From NCBI GenBank assembly GCA_019454705.1, contig JACFNS010000029.1:1-13461 (forward strand): DNA of 13,461 nucleotides, in the 5' to 3' direction. A program made the position numbers and the translations under genes. How positions within the stretch are numbered: position 1 is the first letter of the stretch; each line of letters starts with the position of its first letter. The DNA comes from Taibaiella sp. (GTDB taxonomy: Bacteria; Bacteroidota; Bacteroidia; Chitinophagales; Chitinophagaceae). This document shows, piece after piece, positions 6,681 to 13,461 of the stretch. The notes below the pieces were generated by a model. The model did no database searches. It was given only the letters and a program-made list of their open reading frames with translations, and was not told the DNA's origin.

Positions 6681-9242
6681 CTACCAGTTAAAGTTTTCCT
6701 TGTCTTCTTCTATACTCACACCACCACCCATAGCATTGGCATCTAAACCTATACGGATGCCGGTATAGGTTTTCCTGTTGTGGTCCCAGCCCCTCACTAC
6801 ATCTACACGCAGGAACCTGAATATACTGAAACCCAGGTTGTCTATACCTACAAATGCTTCTGTGTAATAATTATTGGGATTGATATACAAAGTGTTATTG
6901 CCCACTACCACATTCCATCTTGCCCGTTTCAATAAGGGTATCTTGTTGGTCAGCAGTCCGTTCAGGTCGTACTCTACATGCGCCTCGCCATATATATTGG
7001 CCGTATTGCTGAACATATAATAGGGTGCTAATTGAAAACCTGCCAAATAGGGTGCGGCTATCGCTATTTCGTTATCCGCTATATGCATCATGTCAGGCAG
7101 GCTTACGTACCTGTTGTTCAGGAAACCACCCGTAGCCAGGTTGTATTCAAAGCTGCCAAAGAGTTTCATATTGACATAATCCTCTACCTGGAAACGCCAT
7201 TTGTCAAAATCAGTTTTACTGTTCAATATACCGGGTATGCCTTTCTCGTACATGAGCGTAAAGCGTGGCCATATGCTGCTGACGGGCGATTTGAACTTAG
7301 GATATTGTATAAACTTATAACCGGGCTGGTAAGAGATGCCGGCTTTAAACAGTACCGCATTGTGTACTTCCCACAGCATACCTGCCAGTGGCGCAGGTGT
7401 ATTGTCCGTCCACTTTTCAGGATTGTTATTGGCCCATGTGTAAAAGGTGGTATTGCTCACCGGCAGCCTGCGCTGAAAACCTCCTTTAGCCATTACATTC
7501 AGGCCGTTGCCAAATTGCCGGTTGAAGAATGCTGCAGCAGTATAGCGTTCATACAGCTTCATCAGGTTTTTGCCATAGCCAAGTATAGATACGGTATTAT
7601 ATAATGGCATCACAGTACTGTTGGGGTTGAACTGGTAGATGTATTTACCACCTTCAATGCCTGCTTCCCAATTGCGGGTCAGCCAACTTCGGTCATATTT
7701 TTTAAAGCTCAGCCTGTCATAAGCGTTCAGGTGTGTATTGCCAAAGCCGTACCGCACTGCTGTTACATTATATATATACCTCGAGGAGTCAATTCTATGT
7801 GTAGAATTGATTTTTGGGTTTACCACGATGCCTTCTACCGTATTGTAGGTAACCATGCCACCCAGCAATGAGTTACTCTTGTAGGTGCTTTTATATTCCT
7901 TGGCGGCATGATAAAAGCCGCTCATGATAAAATCCATCACCTCAAATTTGTTGCCCTTGCGCCGCATCGAGTCACGGTATTCAGGTGAGGTATATACAGC
8001 TCTTGCACTGTCCTTTTTCTGATAATCTTCCGCTTCGTCTTCTTCCAACGGTACCATACGTGCGGTTTCCCAATAACCGGTGTCTTTGTCATTGGCTCCT
8101 GACGCATAAGAACTGATAATTTTATTGTCAAACAGGCTGTCCGGCATTTTTTCATTCACCTTCTGGTTGTCGTACACCAGCAGTATATTGCCGGTCAGTC
8201 CTATGCCAAAGAAGTTAAGTGTAAAATATTGTACCTGGCTTTTTATAATCCAAAGGTCCTTCTTCAATGGTATGTAGGATTGGCGAACGGTCAAAGTATC
8301 CAGCATTTGCATACCTGATTTTTTGGTGAGCGTCAGGTCCAGGCTATGTATAGCCCATTCATCCTCTATTATGTATATCGTACCTGTAAACAGGGGCTCA
8401 TAATCCCGCTTAGGCATTACTTTTATTTTATTGATGGTATGCCCGTCTTCCCTGAATTCGCCCTCGTACTTGTATTTATAATAATTAAGCGCGCCATCGC
8501 TGACAGGGGATATAAAACCTCTTTCGCTGATATCCCACAGGGGGTTAACATTGTTATTGTAGTACGATACTACAGGTGGCACCTGCGCTAATCCCACACC
8601 ACTTTCAGTGCCGCTTTGGCGTACTGATTTTACAACTGTTCGTTCTCTTTTACCATCTGTATAGTAATCGGCCTCCTGTTCGCTCAGGTATAGTACCCCC
8701 AGTTTGGTAGAATCGGCCCCGCCTCCGCCACCTTCACTTATATCTTCCCCGTCTATCTTAATGCCAAATATTTTTGTAGGTAGCGAACTGTTCCTTCCTA
8801 CAGCTTTCATATATATCGAAGACTGGAACTCTTTTACCTGCTCCAGGTGGTGTTTGCGTTTCTTTATCGTTTTCCTCATGATGGCATAAGCGGGGTCTTC
8901 CGCATTGGCTTTTACTACCACGTCCTTCATTTCCATGCTCTGCTCCTGCAGGCTGAAGTTGTGGGTAATGGTCTCCGCACCCTTTACCGTTACCTTATGT
9001 GCAGTTTGTTTGAAACCCATATACTGGCACAGTACATTATATGTTCCGGGCTGTAGTTGTAGTGTGTATTCTGCATTGGCGTTTGCGGCAGTACCTATGG
9101 TAGTGCCTTTTACATATACGGTGGCATATGGTAGCGGTTCACCTTTGTCGTCGGTTACCTTACCCTTCAGCGTTGCAGAAAAGGCGGCGGATGAAATAAA
9201 CAGGCAGGTTACCTGCAGCAGCAGGTATAAACGTTTAGTCAT
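6681..9242 (-). CDS. DUF5686 outer-membrane protein with carboxypeptidase-regulatory-like domain
   Basis: An 853-residue exported protein typical of Bacteroidota envelopes. Residues 1-22 are a signal peptide (MTKRLYLLLQ, hydrophobic core, cleavage near AFS/A). Residues about 23-108 form a carboxypeptidase-D regulatory-like beta-sandwich (GKVTDDKGEPLPYATVYVKG, then PGTYNVLCQYMGFK), the domain that also begins SusC-type TonB receptors. A linker (MEMKDVVVKANAEDPAYAIMRK) leads into the DUF5686 region, where the EDPAYAIMRKTIKKRKHH helix is characteristic. The rest is rich in aromatic, alternating beta-strand segments and ends NFNW, consistent with a C-terminal outer-membrane barrel. There is no TonB plug domain, so it is not a SusC receptor. 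Function is unknown for the family. A Gly run (GGGGG) lies near residue 174. The gene sits 61 bp after the deoxynucleoside kinase stop, but the terminator-like hairpin at that stop suggests it may have its own promoter. Confidence 0.92.
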   Translation of the reverse strand: MTKRLYLLLQVTCLFISSAAFSATLKGKVTDDKGEPLPYATVYVKGTTIGTAANANAEYTLQLQPGTYNVLCQYMGFKQTAHKVTVKGAETITHNFSLQEQSMEMKDVVVKANAEDPAYAIMRKTIKKRKHHLEQVKEFQSSIYMKAVGRNSSLPTKIFGIKIDGEDISEGGGGGADSTKLGVLYLSEQEADYYTDGKRERTVVKSVRQSGTESGVGLAQVPPVVSYYNNNVNPLWDISERGFISPVSDGALNYYKYKYEGEFREDGHTINKIKVMPKRDYEPLFTGTIYIIEDEWAIHSLDLTLTKKSGMQMLDTLTVRQSYIPLKKDLWIIKSQVQYFTLNFFGIGLTGNILLVYDNQKVNEKMPDSLFDNKIISSYASGANDKDTGYWETARMVPLEEDEAEDYQKKDSARAVYTSPEYRDSMRRKGNKFEVMDFIMSGFYHAAKEYKSTYKSNSLLGGMVTYNTVEGIVVNPKINSTHRIDSSRYIYNVTAVRYGFGNTHLNAYDRLSFKKYDRSWLTRNWEAGIEGGKYIYQFNPNSTVMPLYNTVSILGYGKNLMKLYERYTAAAFFNRQFGNGLNVMAKGGFQRRLPVSNTTFYTWANNNPEKWTDNTPAPLAGMLWEVHNAVLFKAGISYQPGYKFIQYPKFKSPVSSIWPRFTLMYEKGIPGILNSKTDFDKWRFQVEDYVNMKLFGSFEYNLATGGFLNNRYVSLPDMMHIADNEIAIAAPYLAGFQLAPYYMFSNTANIYGEAHVEYDLNGLLTNKIPLLKRARWNVVVGNNTLYINPNNYYTEAFVGIDNLGFSIFRFLRVDVVRGWDHNRKTYTGIRIGLDANAMGGGVSIEEDKENFNW

Positions 9243-9303
9243 GCAGTAGTGGCTTTATATTTCGCTGTATATCGTATGAAGGGCTGAAATGTTACAATCC
9301 GCT

Positions 9304-9327
9304 CTAAAAAAGCCCGTTTATCTGGGC
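9304..9327 (-). terminator. Terminator-like hairpin embedded in the kinase 3' end
   Basis: On the minus strand GCCC (9327-9324), an 8-nt loop and GGGC (9315-9312) are followed by six T residues (9311-9306). The whole structure lies inside the coding sequence: it encodes the last residues AQINGLF, and the T-run leads straight into the TAG stop (9306-9304). The stem is only 4 bp, all GC, so it may be weak. Confidence 0.45.
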
Positions 9328-9939
9328 ATCCACCCTGCGCAACACCTCGGCCAGGTCTTCATCGCTCTCAGTAAAATCTAGATTGTCAATGTCAATAACG
9401 AGCAACTGCCCGTCTTCGTATTTGTCTATCCACTTATTATAGTTCTCGTTCAGGCGTTTCAGGTAATCCAGCCTGATGTTTTCTTCGTATTCCCTGCCAC
9501 GCTTTTGTATCTGGTCCACCAGTTTGGGTATCGATGCTTTCAGGTATATCAGCAGGTCGGGTGGCTGCACCAGTTTTATCAGGGTATGAAACAGAGATGT
9601 GTAATTTTCAAAATCCCGCTTGTTCATCAGCCCCATATCATACAGGTTGGGGGCGAAGATATAGGCATCTTCATATATTGTCCTGTCTTGTATTACTATG
9701 TCTTTGCCGTTGCGTATAGACTCCAGGCTTTTCAGGCGGTTGTTCAGGAAGTACACCTGCAGGTTGAACGACCAGCGGTGCATGTCTTCATAAAAATCTA
9801 CCAGGTACGGGTTCTGGTCTATATCTTCAAAATGGGGTGTCCATTTATAATGTTTGGCAAGTACCGAAGTAAGTGTAGTTTTTCCCGCGCCGATGTTGCC
9901 GGCTACAGCTATATGTTTCAGTACTTTTTTCTTTGCCAT
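9304..9939 (-). CDS. Deoxynucleoside kinase (dNK/dCK/dGK family)
   Basis: A 211-residue cytoplasmic kinase that transfers the gamma-phosphate of ATP to a deoxynucleoside in nucleotide salvage. The P-loop is GNIGAGKTT (14-22). The catalytic/substrate segment is FEDIDQNPYL (37-46), where a Glu serves as general base in the family. The DRTIYED motif (85-91) corresponds to the family's (D/E)RS motif. The LID arginines lie in KRGREYE (146-152). Length fits the bacterial dAK/dGK-like group. Which base is preferred cannot be read reliably from the sequence. The start at 9939 is supported by an unusually good AGGAGG 4 nt upstream (9949-9944). Its last codons and stop coincide with a hairpin followed by a T-run. 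trpS lies 127 bp upstream on the same strand. Confidence 0.93.
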   Translation of the reverse strand: MAKKKVLKHIAVAGNIGAGKTTLTSVLAKHYKWTPHFEDIDQNPYLVDFYEDMHRWSFNLQVYFLNNRLKSLESIRNGKDIVIQDRTIYEDAYIFAPNLYDMGLMNKRDFENYTSLFHTLIKLVQPPDLLIYLKASIPKLVDQIQKRGREYEENIRLDYLKRLNENYNKWIDKYEDGQLLVIDIDNLDFTESDEDLAEVLRRVDAQINGLF

Positions 9940-9943
9940 AATT

Positions 9944-9949
9944 CCTCCT
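9944..9949 (-). promoter_or_regulatory. Strong Shine-Dalgarno of the deoxynucleoside kinase gene
   Basis: The minus strand reads AAGGAGGAATT directly before the ATG, a full AGGAGG with 4-nt spacing. The other genes in this window lack such a site, which fits the known weak use of Shine-Dalgarno sequences in Bacteroidota and makes this one stand out. It fixes the start codon. Confidence 0.75.
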
Positions 9950-10066
9950 TATGTATTCGGACAGTTGATTTCCATGCTTTGTGCAGTTATTGCTGCCAAT
10001 GCGGAGATTTAAAATACAATTTTTATTCTATTTCAATATACTTCTCAGCTAATATCCCCGTGCTGA

Positions 10067-11065
10067 TTAATAATAATTAATACCTATCAGCTTGCGGGCC
10101 TCGGCAATGGTAACAGATGCGCTGGCACGGGCTTTTTCCGCACCTTCTTTCAGTATCTTTTTTATGGCATCCTCGTTAGCGTGCAGCTCTTTGGTCTTTT
10201 CCCTGATCGGGGCTATGAATTGCACCATATCTTCTGCCAGTTGCTTTTTCATATCGCCGTAGCGTATGGTACACTCATTGAAAGCTTTTTTGTAGGTATC
10301 CACTACATCTGGTGTCGATACCAGTCCCATCAGCAGGAACAGGTTTTGTATATATTCCGGCATCTCGCTATTGTGTTCGGTAGGTCCTGAGTCGGTTTTT
10401 GCCTTCATCACCTTTTTGCGGATGATATCATCTTCGTCTGCCAGGTACAGGGTAGCGTTTTCATTCTCGCTCTTGCTCATCTTGCCGGTCCCGTCCAGGC
10501 TGGGTACTTTTATCAGTTCGCTGCTGTAGTTAAAGGGGTATGGTTCAGGAAACAGTTCCCCATAGCGGTTATTAAACCTGTTGACAAAGTTTCTCGCCAT
10601 TTCTATATGTTGCTCCTGGTCTTTGCCTACGGGTACTTTTACAGCTTTATGTATAATGATGTCCGCCGTCATCAATACAGGGTAGGTGAGGAGGCCGGCA
10701 TTTACGTTCTGTGGCTGCTGCCTTACTTTATCTTTAAAAGTGGGTACTTTTTCCAGCTCGCCCATGTATGCCAGCATGTTCAGCATCAAGTATAGCTCGG
10801 GTATCTCCGGTACATCGCTTTGTGCATATAGCGCTACCTTTTCAGGGTCAAGCCCGCAGGCAACGTTTTCCGCTACTACACGGTATACGTTGGCACGCAG
10901 GTCTTTGGGGTCGGGGTGCGTGGTGAGCGAATGGTAATCAGCTACGAAAAAATAGCAGTTGTACTCATCCTGCATCTTTACATAATTACGCATCGCGCCG
11001 AAGTAATTTCCCAAATGCAGGAAACCGGTAGAACGTATGCCACTGACAACTATCTCTTTGCTCAT
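10067..11065 (-). CDS. trpS: Tryptophan--tRNA ligase
   Basis: A 332-residue class I tryptophanyl-tRNA synthetase, which charges tRNA-Trp in the cytoplasm. It begins MSKEIVVSGIRSTGFLHLGN. The HIGH-equivalent is HLGN at 17-20 and the KMSKS loop is at 195-199 (GTGKMSKSENE). Other family segments are present: VADYHSLT (41-48), tryptophan-pocket residues around YPVLMTADI (128-136), and VGKDQEQHIEMAR (146-158). The length is standard. The open frame extends 40 codons further upstream to an ATG at 11185, but that extension (MFNHFLPLST and on) has no family similarity and overlaps the divergent gene, so I choose the ATG at 11065. Downstream, 127 bp separate it from the deoxynucleoside kinase gene with no T-tailed terminator, so cotranscription is possible. 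Confidence 0.96.
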   Translation of the reverse strand: MSKEIVVSGIRSTGFLHLGNYFGAMRNYVKMQDEYNCYFFVADYHSLTTHPDPKDLRANVYRVVAENVACGLDPEKVALYAQSDVPEIPELYLMLNMLAYMGELEKVPTFKDKVRQQPQNVNAGLLTYPVLMTADIIIHKAVKVPVGKDQEQHIEMARNFVNRFNNRYGELFPEPYPFNYSSELIKVPSLDGTGKMSKSENENATLYLADEDDIIRKKVMKAKTDSGPTEHNSEMPEYIQNLFLLMGLVSTPDVVDTYKKAFNECTIRYGDMKKQLAEDMVQFIAPIREKTKELHANEDAIKKILKEGAEKARASASVTIAEARKLIGINYY

Positions 11066-11112
11066 AACGGGCGGCAAGATACGAAATGGCCGCCGAACTG
11101 ATAACAACATGA

Positions 11113-11145
11113 ATTGAAAAGACCGATAACTTAATTTTATCTTTA
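11113..11145 (+). promoter_or_regulatory. Candidate Bacteroidota-type promoter for the CPBP protease gene
   Basis: ATTG (11113-11116), a 21-bp spacer, then TATCTTTA (11138-11145) resembles TTTG-N19/21-TAnnTTTG with one mismatch in each element. If correct, the transcript would begin about at the ATG at 11154, making the mRNA nearly leaderless. The match is imperfect in an AT-rich stretch. Confidence 0.3.
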
Positions 11146-11153
11146 TCAGATAT

Positions 11154-11918
11154 ATGGTACTTAGCGGCAAAAAATGGTTGAACACAGCACTGATAATAAC
11201 AGGTGCATCATCCTGGTACTGGATAAAATATGTATATGCTTATCTCGTATTCGGGGTAGAGCGTTATAATGCCATATCGGTAGAAAGCAGGCAATGGTTT
11301 ATCACTATCTCGGTAGTGGGTTTGTGTGCGTTACTAGCCTTTGTTATATCATCTTTCAAGGCTAAAGATGCTGCCCATTCACTTGGGTTGGACAGGAATA
11401 TCGTCACCGCATTGGCTCTGGCAGCCCTCTGCACCGTCCCCATGTATATAGGTGGGTGGGTATATGCTCAGCCCAACAGCAACTTTGGATGGTCATCTGC
11501 AATACAAAAAGCTATATGGCCGGGCTTTACTGAAGAACTGGTATTCCGTGGTTTTGTTACCGGCTTGCTGGTGCGCAGGGCAGGCTGGCATTTTATACCC
11601 GCTATTCTACTCTCTGCTGTAGCATTTGCATGGGGGCATCTCTACCAGGCGAAGGATGCGGGCGAGGCGGCAATGGTGTTCCTGGTCACGTCGGGCGCGG
11701 GTATCGGCTTTGCCATATTCTATAAGATGTGGGGCTGGAACTTATGGTTCCCTATCTTCATGCATATCTTTATGAACCTGTCGTTCGTCATCTTTGATTT
11801 AGGAGACAACGTGCTGTTGTCCGGTACTGCTAATATCTTCAGAGGTATCACTATACTACTGGCTATCGTAGCTTCTATTTACTTAAATTACAGTAGTAAA
11901 AAAGCAGCAGCGGTTTGA
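11154..11918 (+). CDS. CPBP-family intramembrane glutamic endopeptidase
   Basis: A 254-residue multi-pass membrane protein of the CPBP (Abi/CAAX prenyl protease-like) family. Hydrophobic segments lie at about 10-33, 48-67, 83-105, 125-140, 146-163, 172-190, 195-215 and 226-245. The three family motifs are present: EELVFR (Glu127, Glu128 and Arg132), FAWGHLYQ with His162, and FMHIFMNL with His204 and Asn208. The first Glu and the two His are the usual catalytic residues, so it is probably active. Members range from CAAX-type prenyl-protein proteases to bacteriocin self-immunity proteins and regulators, and the substrate here cannot be told. There is no bacteriocin-like small ORF nearby. Its stop TGA overlaps the TTG start of the following AraC-type gene, so the two are almost surely cotranscribed. 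The ATG at 11154 is the only good start; no Shine-Dalgarno precedes it. Confidence 0.9.
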   Translation: MVLSGKKWLNTALIITGASSWYWIKYVYAYLVFGVERYNAISVESRQWFITISVVGLCALLAFVISSFKAKDAAHSLGLDRNIVTALALAALCTVPMYIGGWVYAQPNSNFGWSSAIQKAIWPGFTEELVFRGFVTGLLVRRAGWHFIPAILLSAVAFAWGHLYQAKDAGEAAMVFLVTSGAGIGFAIFYKMWGWNLWFPIFMHIFMNLSFVIFDLGDNVLLSGTANIFRGITILLAIVASIYLNYSSKKAAAV

Positions 11919-12757
11919 GTAGAGCCACACCAGGTATAGATTATGTACACCTGCCCGACGAGGGGAGATTGTTGGAAATCCAACCGCTGGATTATCCCAA
12001 CCCGTATGACTATAAACAACTGCACCGGCACGACTATTTCGAGGTGATATTCATAGAAAGCGGAACGGGCAATCAGTTCATTGATTTTAATAAGCTGGCC
12101 ATGGCACCCGGGAATATATTTATTGTTTACCCCGGGCAAGTACACCTCATGAACAGGCAATCTGCAAACGGGCTGGTGGTGCAGTTTCGAAAGAATATTT
12201 TCGAATACCTGCACCCGCTTAAGCACCACAATTTCTATTTGCAGGCATCCGGTGTTCATTGCGATGCAGTCACCTTTAGCCATCTATACGACCTATGCGG
12301 CAGGATACAGTCGCTATTGCAACAACCCTTCACAGTTTTATCACGTCACAAAGCATGTAGCTACCTGCAAATAATCCTTATATCCCTGGTAGAAGCAGGG
12401 CAGGGGCAGTCGGTAGATAACAAGACATCTATGGCGCTGGCGCAATACATATCCCTGATAACGGAAAATATCAGGCATAAAAGGAAGGTGAGCGAGTACG
12501 CAGAACTGATGAACAGCACGCCCGATAAACTGAACGAACTATGTAAAAAAGGGCTGGGAAAAACCGCACTTGAAATTATCCATGAAGAGCTGATGCTGGA
12601 GATACGCAGGCTCTTGTTGCTCGATGAATTATCCCTGAAGGAAATCGCTTACGAACTCAACTTCGACACCCCCGGCAATTTCAATGCCTTCGTCAAAGCT
12701 AAAACTGGCATGACGCCAGGCCAACTGCAACAGTCTGTACTGGAAATCTATAATTAA
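11915..12757 (+). CDS. AraC-family transcriptional regulator with cupin-type sensor domain
   Basis: A 280-residue regulator. Residues about 30-95 resemble the AraC N-terminal cupin (HRHDYFEVIFIESG, then APGNIFIVYPGQVH), which usually binds a small ligand. Residues about 186-275 form the double helix-turn-helix DNA-binding domain. The first HTH is around VSEYAELMNSTPDKLNELCKK (192-212). The second contains LKEIAYELNFDTPGNFNAFVKAKTGMTPGQL (241-271), close to the family consensus. Departures are Asn for the usual Gly in ELGF, TPGN where SDQSY-like residues are common, and no Arg directly after the TP motif. The only usable start is TTG at 11915: stops in frame at 11894 and 11897 exclude a longer protein, and the next ATG falls inside the cupin. 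The start overlaps the upstream gene's TGA (TTGA), implying translational coupling. It may regulate its own operon, but its ligand and targets are unknown. Confidence 0.9.
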   Translation: MSRATPGIDYVHLPDEGRLLEIQPLDYPNPYDYKQLHRHDYFEVIFIESGTGNQFIDFNKLAMAPGNIFIVYPGQVHLMNRQSANGLVVQFRKNIFEYLHPLKHHNFYLQASGVHCDAVTFSHLYDLCGRIQSLLQQPFTVLSRHKACSYLQIILISLVEAGQGQSVDNKTSMALAQYISLITENIRHKRKVSEYAELMNSTPDKLNELCKKGLGKTALEIIHEELMLEIRRLLLLDELSLKEIAYELNFDTPGNFNAFVKAKTGMTPGQLQQSVLEIYN

Positions 12758-12860
12758 TACGGGCATTTTCATAATCTGCTTATTCTAAAATATACCTACA
12801 TTTATTGTTGATACACTAAAAAGGTGTCATTATTTTATTTAAACACTAAATGAATTGCTT

Positions 12861-13461
12861 ATGAAACGTTCCTTACTATTATTTCTAACCTGTGGTATTG
12901 TGTACCTGGCAGGCAGTAGTTATTCAAGTGGTCCTTCGCTGGCAGGGCATGTTACAGCTGTCAATGGTTGTAATTTAAGCGGCTGCCATGGTGCTTCCAA
13001 CGCAGCTACGGTGCCATCATTGGTAGTAGTAGCTAAAACATCCGGCGATACTGTAAAAAACGGTAAATACACGCCGGGGGTTACTTATATCGTTACCGTT
13101 ATCGGCAGCAATCCAGCCGCACAGGGTTTTGGGTTCATTTTGCGTGCTTCGCAAAATGGTGGCTCAGCTCAGTCAGGTTCATTTGCTAATCCCACCCCTT
13201 CTGCATCTACCAAAACACAGTCAGTAGGCGGGTTTACTGTATTCGAGCATAAGTCTATCGTGCCCGTTACTTCGGGTGCATTTAGCGCATCAGTTGAGTG
13301 GACTGCCCCGGCGGGGGGCGCAGGTAGTGCGGTAATGAACCTGGCTGTGAACGCAGTAAATTCAAATGGCACAACCTCGGGCGACCAATGGAATACCACA
13401 AGCGTCACTTTAACCGAAAATACAACTTCATCAGTAGCTGCTATTGACAGTGGCTTACAAT
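12861..13461 (+). CDS. Secreted Reeler-like (choice-of-anchor V type) protein with CX4CH motif, 3' truncated
   Basis: The frame is open from the ATG at 12861 to the right edge (200 codons), so the C-terminus is missing. Residues 1-about 22 are a signal peptide (MKRSLLLFLT and a short hydrophobic core). A motif GCNLSGCHG (36-44) gives Cys37, Cys42 and His43, a CX4CH arrangement resembling a c-type haem site. A beta-sandwich follows, with YTPGVTYIVTV (70-80), GFGFILRA (89-96), VEWTAPAGGAGSAVMNLAVNA (145-165) and SGDQWNTTSVTLTE (173-186). These strands match the Reeler-like 'choice-of-anchor V' domain found in Bacteroidota surface proteins. Such proteins often end in a type IX secretion sorting domain, which would lie beyond the edge. 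The upstream ATG at 12850 is out of frame. The gene follows the AraC gene by 103 bp on the same strand and likely has its own promoter. The domain name rests on pattern recognition without a search. Confidence 0.8.
   Translation, partial: MKRSLLLFLTCGIVYLAGSSYSSGPSLAGHVTAVNGCNLSGCHGASNAATVPSLVVVAKTSGDTVKNGKYTPGVTYIVTVIGSNPAAQGFGFILRASQNGGSAQSGSFANPTPSASTKTQSVGGFTVFEHKSIVPVTSGAFSASVEWTAPAGGAGSAVMNLAVNAVNSNGTTSGDQWNTTSVTLTENTTSSVAAIDSGLQ

Noticed and set aside
7032..7604. 190-codon plus-strand open frame opposite the DUF5686 gene
   Set aside because: Lies wholly inside the coding region of the barrel. Composition is irregular, with no recognisable domain.
10045..10066. TCAGC/GCTGA inverted repeat after trpS
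   Set aside because: Only 5 bp with a 12-nt loop and no T-run on the minus strand, so not a credible terminator.
9505..10080. 191-codon plus-strand open frame opposite the deoxynucleoside kinase
   Set aside because: Antisense to conserved kinase motifs and running into the intergenic region. Cys/Tyr/Phe/His-rich translation with no pattern.
12797..12804. TACATTTA resembling the -7 element upstream of the Reeler-like gene
   Set aside because: One mismatch in the key position and no convincing -33 element at 19-21 bp, in a very AT-rich gap. Too weak to list as a promoter.

Overview
The window looks like chromosomal DNA from a Bacteroidota bacterium, most likely of the Chitinophagia/Sphingobacteriia type. 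The evidence is the combination of a DUF5686 outer-membrane protein with a carboxypeptidase-regulatory-like domain, a Bacteroidota-style OmpP1/FadL-like barrel, a short archaeal/eukaryotic-type prolyl-tRNA synthetase, a DUF5362 membrane protein, a secreted Reeler-like (choice-of-anchor V type) protein, mostly weak Shine-Dalgarno sequences, and a TAnnTTTG-type promoter element. I see no mobile element, CRISPR array, rRNA or tRNA. No gap between genes reaches 300 bases.

Layout. A truncated class V aminotransferase (to 559, + strand) converges with a minus-strand block, 3684 to 562. That block reads proS, then a small DUF5362 membrane protein, then an AI-2E/PerM-family membrane protein, and is probably one transcription unit. 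Divergent from proS is a secreted low-complexity protein (3762-4925) with an acidic coil, a Gly/Trp/Tyr-rich middle and a basic Ser/Arg/Gln/Pro tail. It ends at a strong terminator. An OmpP1/FadL-like beta-barrel (5082-6605) follows, with its own terminator. It converges with a large DUF5686 outer-membrane protein (9242-6681). Upstream of that on the minus strand are a deoxynucleoside kinase (9939-9304) and trpS (11065-10067).

A divergent 88-bp region separates trpS from a plus-strand pair: a CPBP-family intramembrane protease (11154-11918) and an AraC-type regulator (11915-12757). The regulator begins at a TTG codon that overlaps the protease stop codon. The window ends inside a secreted protein (from 12861) with a Reeler-like domain and a CX4CH motif near its N-terminus.

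Most genes are housekeeping or envelope genes whose functions do not obviously connect. The parts least explained by known families are the three-block low-complexity secreted protein, the translationally coupled protease/regulator pair with its GATAA-rich upstream region, and the CX4CH-bearing secreted protein cut by the window edge. I do not see a clear new multi-gene system, and I mark those three as leads only.
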